A stretch of 64,000 bases of DNA from Pegoplata infirma (Eukaryota; Arthropoda; Insecta; Diptera; Anthomyiidae). The translations under genes and the position numbers were made by a program. The notes below the pieces were generated by a model. The model made no database searches, was not told where the DNA came from, and saw only the letters and a list, made by a program, of their open reading frames with translations. The DNA lies in assembly GCA_963921195.1 (NCBI GenBank), contig OY992541.1:10448951-10512950 (forward strand), written 5' to 3'. Numbering within the stretch: the stretch's first letter is position 1; the number at the start of each line of letters is the position of its first letter. Positions 31,527-43,142 of this stretch are shown piece after piece.

Positions 31527-33110
31527 TAGAGTGTCCCTTATTTTGGAAATGTTGGAAATCTTGAGACGGTACCCGCTCATTTTTTCCTTTTGACTGAAAA
31601 ATAACGCCCTTAGGACCACGCCTTCCCTACGCGACGGGGCCTTAAAGAGCGGGGCCTTAAAAATCATTTTTCCATACAAACCAAATTTTTTTTTTTTAAA
31701 TTTTAAATTTTTTTGTTATTATTTATTATATTACTTGGTTTGCTTATTCACGACAAAAAAATTGATTTTGGTGGGATAAGTCTTTCAGCGCTAAAAAATT
31801 TTTCGAAAAAAAGAATTTTGAGCCGCAGGGGTCCTACGGTAAAAAATTTTTAAAAAAATTTTTTTTTAGTTTTGACCAGCAACGGTTTTAATTGCTATGT
31901 TGCTTTAAATGATATATATTCATAAAAAAATATTTTTTGTATCTGTGACAGCTTTATCGTGTTCTAAAAAAGGGTAAAAAATGCATTGTTGATTTTTTTC
32001 GATACACGATAAAGATGTCACAGATATGAATAATATTTTTTTTTTTTGGAATATATATCATTAAAAGCAACAAAACAACTAAAACCGTTGCTTGTAAAAA
32101 CTAAAAAAAAAATTTTTTTTAAAAATTTTTACTGTAGGACCCCAACGGCTCTAAATTTTTTTTTGCGAAAAATTTTTTAGCGCTGAAAGACTTATCTCAC
32201 CAAAATCAATTTTTTTGTCGTGAATAAGCAAATCAAGTAATATCCCAGCAAAAAAAGAGCTTACCATTCACTACAAAATTCACCACAACATATGAACCAG
32301 ATGTACTTCTTCTTCAACTGAAACATTGATGAATTTAATATGGGCGTGACACACAAAGTATGTTCTTTTTATCGCCACTTTTCAGTGGCGAAAGATTGAC
32401 ACTTAAGTATATCATATATCACTAGTGTTTTTATCACAACTTCTGAAGTAGTGATCCGGATGTTAATATAACTTGACCTTTTGAAAGCACTTTTTTCATC
32501 ACTTCTTTAGAAGTACATATTTCTTGGCATTTTGGGTGTGATTATTGTTAAATGTACAATTCATAACAAATGTTATACTTTACTTTTAAATACTTTGCTT
32601 TATAAAAACTTAGAAACCTTTTTATAAACTGTTTGATTTCGAATTTAATAAAACCAATTTATCTTTTATAATACCACTGCGTGTATTTATTTAATCAGCC
32701 TTCTAACAATTATGTCATTTTTATTTGGTGATTTTGAACTTCTAAATTAGAAGTTCTTTTTTCACTTATTTTTGTAAGATTGAAAGAGTATTTTTTTGTA
32801 ATATTTACACTAAAAACACTGTTCGACAGGAAAAACCTCCCAGTGAAATTTCTAACTGGTCCTTATAGATTTTGGTCTCCTGCTTCCAAATCTACCGTCC
32901 AAATTTTTCTAGCACGTACCGTTTTTGAGATATTCGCTGTTAAAAAGTAAAAAAAAAAAACACTTTTAGGGGTCCACTGTTACGTATTCTTACGTTGCTT
33001 CCACGAAATAGGACCTCCTGATTCCAAAACTGCAATCCACAATTTTCAAGCATGTTCTGTTTTTGAGATATTCACGTTTGAAAATTTTAGTGTGATTTAT
33101 AAAGAATATA

Positions 33111-34137
33111 CACTCATAATAATTATTCTGTTAAATACTCTGTAAAATTACTGTAATCTCAATTCGACAGATATTTGACACAGTTATCTGTCAAAATACA
33201 GATTTAAAAAAAACAAGTGAGAGTGTTACATTCGGCTGTGCCGAATCTTTTATACCCTCCAAAATGTAAGAAAACAATATAAAAAATCCAGGGGCGTTTT
33301 TTTTTTTTTTTGGAGAAACGTTAGGGGCACCTTCCCCTTGCTATTTTTAACTTCTTTTGAGATAAGAATGTTGCATTTGCTTAGCAAAAGTGCAAAAAAC
33401 CCTTCAAAAAATGCGGTTTTTCTTATGTTGGTTTAGTTCTCCAAGGGGGAACTTTTTCCCCCTGGTCCGATTTTGCCCATTTCAGAACTTAACCTGCCTA
33501 GGAATATAAGACATATTCGTGCCAAACTTCGGAAGTCTAGCTCTTTTATTTTGGACTGTATCGTGTCTTCTACAGACGGACAGACGGACATCGCATGTCT
33601 TAGAATCGATCACTGATCAATAAAATATATACTTTATGGGGTCCTAGACCGATATTTCGATGCGTTACACACGGAATGACAAAGTTAGTATACCCCCATA
33701 CTGTGGTTGGAGGGTATAAAAATACTTTCTATTTTCTTGTGACCGAAAAACAAAATTTTGTAAAATTGGAGTTAGTCGTTAAAAACTCGTTTTCACAATA
33801 ATAAAAAAGTAAATTTACAATTTGAAAGCATTAAAGCGGGCAAAATCAACAAAATTTTAATTTTTTTAGTTTTAATTAATGTTTGAAGCAGAGAAGATTT
33901 ACTCATAAAATAGATTTAACTAAAATTTTGTAAATTTACAGAGTTTTTTTTTTTTGTAAAATTTTGAACTAAAACTTTGTAAATTCACAGAGTTTTTTTG
34001 GTGAAATTCTTTTCGAAATCATTCTACAGAGTTTTCTTCGTAAAATAACAAAAAGTCTTGCTGGTTGGAAATCTATGGTATTTTCTGCTGGCTCAGCAGA
34101 GTATCTCTGTAATTTAACAGAGTGATTATTTTGAGTG
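33111..34137. mobile_element. CACTC-ended element, TA duplication
   Basis: CACTCATAATAATTATTCTG and the mirrored CAGAGTGATTATTTTGAGTG, flanked by TA on each side. 'ctgttaaat' and 'tctgtaaaatt' blocks repeat inside both ends. It carries DINE-1 copy 7. Confidence 0.75.
33212..33722 (-). mobile_element. DINE-1-like element, copy 7 (GTGAGAG subtype)
   Basis: AACAAGTGAGAGTG, hairpin ATTCGGCTGTGCCGAAT, 'ataccctccaaaatg', a short body, two reversed GTCY units (about 33575-33590), block 'actttatggggtcctagacc' and 'ggttggagggtataaa'. Confidence 0.9.
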
Positions 34138-35214
34138 TAAGTGCGTAACAGTAGAGTTTGAGTTTTTTAAACGCCAATATTTCAAAAACCGTACGTAATA
34201 GAAAAATTTGGATGCCAGGTTTGGAATAAAGATGCCTTATTTTTACTAAATCGAGTTCTATTGTGTTTGAGCAACTTAAGAATACGTTACAGAGGAGACC
34301 CAAATATTTCAATATTAAAATGCGAATATCTTAAAAACCTTACGTGATAGAAAAATTAATTTCATTGATAATCTAACGTATATACTTCGAATTAAAAAAA
34401 GGAGTAATTATAGAGATCACAAAACTATAAAAATTCACGGCGAATTGATTCACAAGTTTGTTTTGACCACAAGCCTATACCTCAATTTTATAAAAAGCTT
34501 AAACAATCTTTAATAATGTGATGCAGCAACAGCCGCTTTAGTTCGTAAATGTATTTATTTAATTTAGGACCAACTTTTTTTGATATAAGATATGAAATTT
34601 TTAAAAATTTATAAATAATCGATTTTCGTCTTTTCAATTTTTTAAGCTCTAAATAAAGAGAAATGAATGCCATTACCAAATTTTGTCACCATTTTTGCAA
34701 AAGCTAAATCTTTTTGAAGCTGGACGTAGAAAAAATTGCATACTTCGTGTATCACTCTCATTCTAATTGTTTCAGTTGAAAAAGAAGTTCATATGTTGTG
34801 GTGATTTGATTCCTAAGAACATATGAAAAAGGTACTTCAAAATCATTAAGCAAAGAACTGGTGAAAGATGTTTTTATTGTTATTTTGTAGCATTTTTGGA
34901 AGTGATTTTAAAAGATCTTCCTACGGAATATGAAGTTCGGCACCTATCGCTACTTTGTATGTAGTGAAACCACTAATTCTTTTTGAACCATTTCGTTTTG
35001 CTGGGATAATAAATAATAACAAAAAAATTAAAAATCAAAAAAAAATTTTTGGTTTGTATGGAAACATGATTTTTAAGGCCCAGCTCTTTAAGGCCCCGTC
35101 GCGTAGGGAAGGCGTGGTCCTAGGGGCGTAAAATTTTTCCTGAGTTATTTATAAGTCAAATGGAAAAAAATGAGCGGGTATCGTCTCAACATTTCCAAAA
35201 TAAGGGACACTCTA

Positions 35215-35839
35215 CTGTATATAGTAAAACACCAGGGAATGATTCTTACGAAGCAGGATTTTTTGTCTGTGGGCGGCGAATTACGAGAAAAAGGGGCCTT
35301 GGCAAAATTATTTTTTTTTTAAACATTTTAGAGTATTTTTAAGCTCCGCCCCGTCCCAATGAATTTGGAAGCTGAAAATTCCTAACATGTAGTCCAAACT
35401 ATGAAGCATATTCTAAAGTAGTCCGATTTAACATTTTTGGAATGTAGACGGAAATTTGAGAGGAAAAAGTGGCAAGGGAATATTGTGTTTTATTTTTTTT
35501 TTTTTTTTAATTTAACTAACTTTAAAGCCCTAATGACCTACGAAGCCGAAAATTGGCAAGCATATTGTTCTGACACTGGAGCATATTCTAAAGTTGTCAG
35601 ACTTTTTTGGACTGTGGACGTAGAATTAAAAGGGTCGTGGATACGAGTATAGTACTAACTATGGAGCTTATCCTAAAGAAGTCAAATTTAAAAATTTTGG
35701 AATATGGACGGAGAATTAAGAGAAGAAATGTACGTGGAAAAATTATGTTTTTACATCTAACCTAATTTTGAAGTCACCTTATGACCTTGAAAGATGAAAA
35801 TTGGGATGCATATGGTACGGACTATAGCAAAGATCAACA
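35215..35839 (+). repeat. Repeat Y, continued
   Basis: Three to four Y units ('tgtgggcggcgaattacgag', 'gaagcatattctaaagtagtc', 'gactgtggacgtagaatt', 'atatggacggagaattaag'). It ends at the CACTG-ended insertion. Confidence 0.75.
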
Positions 35840-36659
35840 CACTGAAAAAAAGACATAACTAAAATTAAGGAAAAAATTTCTTTGAAAATTTATCATGAAT
35901 TTTCCTAAAATTTAGTTAAATTTAACTTGAAAATGAGAAATTTTCTTAACTATGAGGAAAAAATTTTAGTTCATTTACTTATAATTAGTTCATAGTTTTC
36001 TTTAAAAGGAATTTTTTAATATTAGGAAAAAAACTCTTACTGCCAAAGAAATTTTCCACAAATCTAAGAATCGTATCTTTATGTTTAAGACATATTTCTT
36101 AAAAAACAATTTAGTTCAAGTTTAGTTAAAATTTACTAAAAAAAACATCATCGTTTTTCTCTTCTTTGAATTGAGGAAGTGTACTTCTTAGAATTTAATG
36201 ACTTCTGAGAATTTAGTAAATAACTTCTCAGAATTTAGTTAAAAATTCAAAATGGCGATATCTCGAAAACTAAGCGAGATAGAGGAAAACGGATGAAATT
36301 TTCAAAAGAAAGACTACAAAGAAAAATATGGAATAGCCTAGCTCTGCATATCTGTAGCTCTTGACTCGTAGAACACATCCGCAAAATACCCGAAAGCCCT
36401 CCGAATTATAGTTTTTGAGTTATCCGGTTTTTAAGATTCTCAAGACCCTATCAGGCCCCTTATTACCGTATCTCAAAAACTAAGCAAGTTAGAGCGAAAC
36501 GGACACAAGTTTTGGTTCAAAATCTATGGGGCCCAACGGGGTCTCGAGTTAAATGAGGCCCGAACCCATGGGTCCAGGGTCTAGACCCAATCTATTTCTA
36601 AAATGTGAAGTATAATTTTTCCCATTTTGTAGTTAAAATTGGCTTAAATTTAAATAACT

Positions 36660-37900
36660 TTATAAGGGTTCAAGTTGAAAAAATGCGGAAAAAAAATTGA
36701 ATTTCTAAAAATTATAGACATTTCTGGTATTTCCCATACCGGTTTCAAACACCCCAGTTAGTGTCATCATCAGTAGGATTTTAAATGTCGGTTTGTCTTG
36801 TTAATGAAAACTGTTTTTTATATATGTGAATATTTATAGTTTCTACAGAATAAATTTTGACAGTTTCCAACACTACAATTCTATTTCTAGCAATCTCAAC
36901 CTCACTTCATACTTTCTTTCAACTTTTTTGTCTCTTACATTATTTCGCAAGGGTTACCAACATGATCTGGAATTGCAGACACAAATGAAGGTATTTGCAT
37001 TTTCAGTTTCGGAGATGTGCCTAACGGCGACATATTTTGTCAGTAATTTTATTTGATTTTTTCTGTAAGTACAGATCGAGCACGGGCTCTAATTATATTT
37101 GTTATATGGGTTCAAGTTGAAAAAATGCAGAAGAAAAATTGAATTTCTAAAAATTATAGACATTTCTGGTATTTCCCACACTCAGAAAATTATGTAAGTT
37201 ACTACATGTTAGTTATTTGTATATTTTACAGTAGTTAGTTGTTTTCAACTACAAAGTCAGTTGTTTTTGTATGAAAAATATCAAACAACTGTTTCTGTTA
37301 GTTATTTTAAGTCGTTTTTTTGAACAACTAACAAAAAAGTACTGTGATGTAGTAACAGTTATTTAAAGTAGTTAATTTTATTTATTTTATCTCTGAAGTT
37401 TTAGTTTTTTTTTTCAAAAAAAAAAAAAAAAAAATCGTTATTTTTATTTTTCACAACTTTTTTTTTAAAAAAAAAACTTGGAAAAAATTTGGTCTTCAAT
37501 TTTTTTTTCTGAAAAATATTTTGAAAAAAAAAATTATATATTGATTTTTTTATTTTTACTACATTTTAGTTGTTTTGACTACAAATGTAAGTAGTTTTTA
37601 CTACATAAGTCAGTTGTTTTTTGTCAGTTAAAATAACTAACATTGTTAGTTGATTTAACTGAAAAAGTAGTTGACCCCAAAACAACTTACAAAGTAGTTA
37701 TTTTAACTGACATTTTCAGTTGATTTTACTAACATAATTTTTTAAGTGCATACCGGTTTCAAACACCCCAGTTAGTGTCATCATCAGTAGGATTTTAAAT
37801 GTCGGTTTGTCTTGTTAATGAAAACTGTTTTTTATATATGTGAATATTTATAGTTTCTACAGAATAAATTTTGACAGTTTCCAACACTACAATTCTATTA
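36660..37900 (+). repeat. Repeat X, two copies, one interrupted
   Basis: First copy 36660-36880 ('ataagggttcaagttgaaaa' to 'gacagtttccaacactacaa'). Second copy 37037-37178 continues at 37749-37895 after the insertion 37179-37748. Both match 17729-18113 closely. The stretch between (36880-36990) is unassigned. Confidence 0.8.
37179..37748. mobile_element. CACTC-ended element, CA duplication
   Basis: Ends CACTCAGAAAATTATGTAAG and ATAATTTTTTAAGTG. The two intact X copies read 'atttcccataccgg'; here it reads 'atttccca' + element + 'cataccgg', an exact 2-bp CA duplication. The interior is many 'agttgttttnact' repeats in both orientations. Noncoding. Confidence 0.85.
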
Positions 37901-38038
37901 TATAACTTTGTTTTCCTTATTTTTGGGAAAATTATGAACTAAAAACAAGAAAAAAAATCTTTGGAGCCAAATCATTCCCTCTTTTTCTCAAAATTGAGTT
38001 AATTTTTCCCAGATTTTAGTTCACTTTTTTTTTGAGTG

Positions 38039-38081
38039 TATAAAAGATTCGGCACAGCCGAATGTAAAACTCTCACTTGTT
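38039..38081 (+). repeat. DINE-1-like 3' terminus, copy 8
   Basis: 'aaaagattcggcacagccg' hairpin, 'aaactctcacttgtt'. Only the last 43 bases. Confidence 0.75.
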
Positions 38082-38249
38082 TTTTTTTTCAAAAATCCGT
38101 TATTCTCCTTCTAGATAATTTTCAATTGCATTAATGACTAAAAAAACAAAAAAATACTACTAATTTTGTTGATATTGCGTTATATTTTCAACAAAAAATG
38201 AATAATATAAGTCAAAAATGTTTTTTTTGCAAAAAAAAAAAAAATGTAC

Positions 38250-38735
38250 AAAATGTTCCTAGACTGCTTCCCTAGAACTAGTTCTGATGGTGACAATTTC
38301 AAACAAAAATCATGGGTTAAAGAATGGGATAAAGAATTGGTTCTAGAATGACTTAACGAACCGTTCCATACATGGGTTCCTAGACTACTTTCCTAGAACT
38401 AGTTCTGATGGTGAGAATTTCAAACAAAAATCATGACTCTGAGAACGAGATAGAGAACTAGTGCCACAATAGCTTCTTGGAACTAGTTCCTGTCGTGATT
38501 ATTTAAAAAAAAAATCATGGGTTAAAGAATGGGATAAAGAATGGGATAAAGAACTGGTTCTAGAAGTAGTGATGGAACCGTTCCATAAAAGGCGTGATTG
38601 TTCCTAGACAACTTCCCTAGAACTAGTTCTGAGGGTGACAATTTCAAACAAAAATCATGACTCTGAGAACGAGATTGAGAACTCGTCGAGCAAAAAAGAA
38701 GTACTCTAGCACTAGTTTTGGAAGTCATGCAAGTT
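38250..38735 (+). repeat. Degenerate tandem repeat (CTAGAACTAGTTCTGATGG)
   Basis: 'gttcctagac..cttccctagaactagttctga' followed by 'gtgacaatttcaaacaaaaatcatg' occurs three to four times (38262, 38388, 38470 partial, 38600), with 'gttaaagaatgggataaag' units between. Spacing is irregular. The 77-codon minus frame here is a by-product. Confidence 0.8.
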
Positions 38736-38764
38736 TTGCTGGGTAATTGCTGCATTTGTTAAAT

Positions 38765-39483
38765 TTATTTACAGTAAATAAAATAAATAAAAAAAAAAAT
38801 AAATTTTAGATTTTTTCAAAAAAAATTTTTTTCAATTAAAAAAAAAACTTTGCTATTTTTATTTTTTGATCTTAGAAAACATAGTTAAAGCTACCAAAAA
38901 TTAAAAAATAAAAAAAAATTTACTCACGAACTATTTTTATGAAGGCCATTCAAATTTGGTGATTTAAGGGATTTCAGTAAAAATTTTAGACAACTTTTAA
39001 AGCAAAACGGCCCACGTACTGCATAATTTTTTTCTGATTTTTTATTATATTTTTACAGTATATTACATAATATATAAATGTGTACAAAAAACACTTAATA
39101 TTGGATTTTTTTCTAATATTTTTTCCATTGATAATATAGCTTTACAAAACCTTACTTTTTTCCAATTTCAGACAAAATCTTATTGTTAGTTATTTTTATT
39201 GTTTTGCCTTATAACCCATAGTCCAAACTATCGAAAATGCAAAAAAAAAATAATTTTTTGACTCACGAACTTTTTTTATGCAGTCCATCAAAATTTATCA
39301 ATTTTTTTAGATTCGGTAGAAAAAAATACAGATTTCAGAGCAATATAAAAATGTATTTTAAGATTAATTGTAAAAAACTTGCAAGTACACCTGTTAGCAA
39401 ATATATTTAAGTAACTTTTGCAAAAAAAAGTTCGTTGGTTTTTTGAAAAGTCTATTTTTTATAATTATTTTAGTAAACCAAAG
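38765..39483 (+). repeat. Satellite-like repeat Z, about two units
   Basis: 'tcacgaactatttttatgaaggcc' (38933) and 'tcacgaactttttttatgcagtcc' (39260) mark two units about 330 bp apart; 'aaaacggcccacgtactgc' lies in the first. Inverted relative to 59977-61060, where three units are about 365 bp apart. AT-rich, noncoding. Confidence 0.75.
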
Positions 39484-40050
39484 ACATATATAATAAAGAT
39501 GCAGTAAATGCTTCTTCTTTTTACTGTTCACTAGATGGCGTTTTTTATAACTGTTTCCGGCAGTTTATTAAAAGTTCGTAATTTAATTTGTTAATGACTG
39601 AAATCTTGATTACCACAAAAAAATCAATAAAGCAAATGAAAACAAATCGTTTTTGTCCTTCTTTGGTTTTGATTTGTTTATTTTTCTAATAATAATTATT
39701 TTATTCTTCTCTTCCGTTTCCGGAATTTACTGGAAACGGAAGAGAAGAATAAAATAATTATTATTAGAAAAATAAACAAATAAAAACCAAGGATGTGCAA
39801 AAACGATTTGTTTTTATTGGCTTTATTGATTTTTATGTGGTAATCAAGATTTCAGCCATTAACATTTGATTTGTTTTTATTGGCTTTATTGATTTTTATG
39901 TGGTAATCAAGATTTCAGCCATTAACAAATGAAATTAAGAACTTTTAATAAACTGCCGGAAACAGTTATAAAAAACGCCATCTAGTGAACAGTAAAAAGA
40001 AGAAGCATTTGCCTCATCTTTATTATATATGTCTTTGATTTACTAGTTTT
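39470..40050. repeat. Near-perfect palindrome, ~250-bp arms
   Basis: CAAAGACATATATAATAAAG at the left and CTTTATTATATATGTCTTTG at the right. The centre is near 39727 at 'tttccgg..ccggaaa'-like sequence, with arms matching almost throughout. The right arm has an extra tandem copy of about 63 bp ('ttttattggctttattgatt' to 'cagccattaac'). It interrupts repeat Z at its left. No inverted-end duplication found. Confidence 0.85.
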
Positions 40051-40812
40051 ATGGTACACTGATTTTGCAAAAAAAAATCTGTGTCAGATTGAGCAATCCT
40101 ACTTGGTAAAATTTTTTTCATACCATTAATTTTTTATGTAAAATAACCAAGTAACTTGCACAATAACGCAAATTACTTGCACAAAAATTTATCGATAGAA
40201 AACAACAAAAAAAAAAAATACAAATACAGATCGCCATTTTCATTTTGTATTTTTGTGTGCGTGGTTCGATTATTTTTTGTGTTATAAAAACGTAAAAAAG
40301 AAATTGATAAACTAAATTAATAAATAAAAGTATATAACAAGTTTTTTAAATGATAAATAAATGTAAGATAAAAAAAATGCTAAAGTTAATTTTGCTGTCA
40401 TAACTTAAAACACCATTCATTTAGCAAAACCAATGGAGTCCCAGACGTATATTTCGATGAATTACAAATGGAATGATAAAGTGAGTATACCCCCATTCCG
40501 AAGACACCAATAAGGTTTAATAGATTTTTAGTTAAAAAATAGTATTTGGTAATAATTTTCTATTTTAACAGGGTACTGGTAAATAAATTTTTGAAGCCAT
40601 GGCGAATCCTTCACTACAATAAAGAGCGTGGGCACCAGGCCTCCCTTTAGTTATAAAATTAAAACCTAAAAACTCATTTATATAGCAAAGTAAATGGAGT
40701 CCAGACCTGTTTAAGAGTTACAAATGGAATCACAAAGTAAGTGTTCCTCCTAACTAAGAGACCAATGGGGTTTACTAGTTTTTTAAATTAAAAATTTGTG
40801 TTTTGTAATAAT

Positions 40813-41549
40813 GAGCGTGTTCAGCAGAGAAACCTGCTACTCAACAGTTGAGATGTAGCATGTTTTGATTAGTTGACTCTGCTGAACGCATTTTTTTATG
40901 AATGTTTTAAAATATTGGAATAAATTATTATTTTTATATATTTTCATTTATTTTTTCTGTGGAAAATACTTTTTTTATTATTTTTTTGTTTATTTCCTTG
41001 AATAACGTCAAAAAAAATAAATTATTTCAATAAAACAGCTTATTTATCAGTTTGTGATCAAATGTAGCATAATTTTTGTACGCTACCAGCAGTGTTACCA
41101 TATATTTTTTTGAAAAATCTTATTTTTTCTGAAAAAAAAAATTTTTTTTTGTAAAAAAAAACTTTTTTTTTGAAAAAAGTATTAAAATCATTAAAAAAAA
41201 CTTACAAATTGTATTTTAAATTTAATTTTAACATAAAGAACAAGTTACAGCATAGCGTAGAATGAAAAAATAATACTAAATTAATAAAAAAATATATTTC
41301 TGAGGTAATTTGAGCTTATTTAGAAATTAGATTTTTGTTTTTACTTTTCCAAAAATCTTTTTTTCAGAAAAAAAATCTTTTTAGCACCTCAAAAAACTTG
41401 CAAAAAAAGATAAATCTTGATATATGGCAACACTGGCTACCAGTGATGAGGAGCGCTCACTCAACATGTTGACTGAAATGTCAAAAATTAAACCGTTCAG
41501 CAGACTGTTGGGGAGCAGCTGAGTAGCAGCTTTCTCTGCTGAACGTACC
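40813..41549. mobile_element. PIF/Harbinger-like MITE, GTTCAGCAGAGAAA ends
   Basis: GAGCGTGTTCAGCAGAGAAA and the mirrored TTTCTCTGCTGAACGTACC, flanked by TAAT (40809-40812, 41550-41553), of which TAA is the likely target. Unit 1 of the tandem repeat (40549-40560) shows the uninterrupted 'gtaataatttt'. Second inverted 'ctgctgaacg' motifs lie at 40895 and 41500. A hAT-like MITE is nested at 41090-41435. Confidence 0.85.
41090..41435. mobile_element. 346-bp hAT-like MITE, CAGTGTTGCCA family
   Basis: CAGTGTTACCATATAT and ATATATGGCAACACTG with a perfect 8-bp duplication GCTACCAG (41082-41089, 41436-41443). The interior is inverted 'aaaaatctttttttctgaaa'-type sequence. The right end with 'gaggtgctaaaaag' (reversed) matches 63713-63780. 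Confidence 0.93.
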
Positions 41550-41659
41550 TAATTTTATATTTTTACAGAGTGCTTTTAAATAAATTCGTGAAGCTATAGC
41601 GGATCCTTCACTGGAGAAAATTGTACAAAAAGGGGCAGTTGGTATATGGTAAATTAAAT

Positions 41660-43142
41660 CCTACAAAACATTCATTATATTAACATGGATTTATTGTGAG
41701 AAAATTTTAAATTCAAAAAAAATACAAATTTTTACAAAAATTTAATAAAAAATTTATTTCAGCATAAATGTGGTAATTTTTGACATAATTTTTAGTCACC
41801 TTTTCTAATAATTTTGGTATTTTTCACCATATTTCTTTTGGTACATTTTACCAAGTTTTTGCTTAAATACATAATCATTTTCTTTAAAATTTTTTACATA
41901 AGCGTTTTGGCTAAATTGCGAAAATTACTTCGTGGGTTGTAGTTTTATCATATTTTTGGTAAAATTATGCCAGATTTTTGCTCACTCCGACACAGATTTT
42001 TTTTGCGTGTAGCATAGTTTTTGGCCTTAAAATAAATTCATAAATGCTAGTTTTCTGTTGCCCTACACACAGAAAACAAATTTGCCAATTTCCAACTGAA
42101 AGTCAGTTGATGTAACTAAAATTAGGTTGAATCACTCACATATAGGTTGTCGCAATTGAATATCGGTAGTCACAACTGAATAACGTTGATATAACTGACT
42201 TTTAGTTGAAACAATCATAAAATATGTTAGTCACAGCATATTTAAGTAGCAACAATCAAATTTTGAGTTGCTTCAACTGAAAAATTCAGTTGGCAATTTA
42301 TTTTTCTGTGTGTATATATGGCTTTGTAAAAAGTTGTTAATTTCATTTCCTTAGTTTTTATTTGTTTATTTAATAACGAAGTCTTTATCTACAGATGGCA
42401 ATCTTTTTTTGGAAAGTATTTGGGAACGATTTGGGAATAACGAAAAATAAACATTGAAAAATTTCAAAATTATGAATGAAAATTATTGATGTGTCACTAG
42501 AAAATAAAAAAATTCATATTAAAATAAAGAAATTAATTTAATTAAATCAAAATAATTAGCAAAATTAAACGAAAAATAAAAGGTAAATAAAACTTCCAGC
42601 TTTCCCAGATGGCATTTGTAAAACTAACACCACCTTTAAACGTCAAAAAGAACTGACTCATTCATAGTCTTTATAAATATAAGTTTTTGGAAACAAAGAC
42701 ATACTACATACACAGAAAAAAATAAAGGGGAAAATTTTTTAATTAAAAGTGTTAATAGTTTCAATTTTGCTTTTTAATCATTTTTTTAATTGATACTATC
42801 AACATTTTTAATTGTTTTCCGTGCTTTCCCGCGAACACTGTCGACAACATAAAACAAAGAAAAAAAGCTTAAAATATTTTTGCGTTAATTTTGATTATTT
42901 GCTTAAAAATATTTTAAATGCAATTATGGGTCTTAAAAAAGTTAATGTGAATGACGAAAATATTTTTTGAATAACAAATTAACAAAATATAGCTATAAAT
43001 TAACAATTACTATAAAAATATTTTAAACATTTTTTTATTAGCCAAATAACGCTTTTTTTGTGGTATGTTAACAACACTCATATCTTTTCATGCTTCTTCT
43101 TATTGATATACATACCATCCCGGCTAAAAATGTTGTATATTA
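41660..43142. other. AT-rich stretch with one MITE, otherwise no gene
   Basis: Apart from 42066-42312 and an unpaired 'acacagaaaaaaat' end at 42714, no coding similarity or repeated structure was recognised on either strand. Confidence 0.5.
42066..42312. mobile_element. 247-bp MITE, CACACAGAAAA ends, TA target
   Basis: CACACAGAAAACAAATTTGC and GCAATTTATTTTTCTGTGTG flanked by TA on both sides. 'caactgaaa' motifs repeat through it in both orientations. Size and TA duplication fit a mariner-type MITE, but the CAC ends also resemble the CACTC group. Confidence 0.75.

Larger units (their letters stand above)
32244..35005. mobile_element. Element with CCCAGCAAAA ends, AT duplication
   Basis: CCCAGCAAAAAAAG at the left and CGTTTTGCTGGG at the right; further in, 'caccacaacatatgaac..caactgaaac' is mirrored at 34766-34805. 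The opposite arm of the host foldback reads 'aagtaatataataaataataac', which gives a 2-bp AT duplication. Inner mirrored blocks include 'accgt..gagatattcgc' (32925, 34180). It contains the CACTC element 33111-34137. Confidence 0.7.
31527..35214. mobile_element. Foldback element, TAGAGTGTCCCTTATTTTGG ends
   Basis: Left and right ends are inverted copies for about 180 bp (31527-31700 and 35035-35214). Beyond these the arms continue with 'cacgacaaaaaaattgattt', meeting near 31990. The right arm is interrupted by the element at 32244-35005. Flanks ATGTATAT and CTGTATAT match at 7 of 8. Frames within it are arm sequence. Confidence 0.82.
35840..38038. mobile_element. CACTG/CACTC-ended element with repeat X inside
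   Basis: Left end CACTGAAAAAAAGACATAAC with 'actaaaattaagg'; right end mirrored as 'ccagattttagttcac' then TTTTTTTTTGAGTG. Target duplication not evident. The interior contains inverted 'aattttagtt' blocks and 'gatatctcgaaaactaagc' repeats (36255, 36470), repeat X copies, and the CACTC element 37179-37748. Confidence 0.55.
40395..41660 (+). repeat. Tandem repeat of ~250 bp with DINE-1-like cores
   Basis: Unit 1 about 40395-40660 and unit 2 about 40662-40812 plus 41550-41640 share 'atggagtcccagac', 'ttacaaatggaatgataaag', 'ggtaataatt' and 'ggcgaatccttcact'. A third partial unit starts near 41655. The first part of each unit is a worn DINE-1 block. Unit 2 is split by the insertion 40813-41549. 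From 40050 to 40395 I see only AT-rich sequence. Confidence 0.7.
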
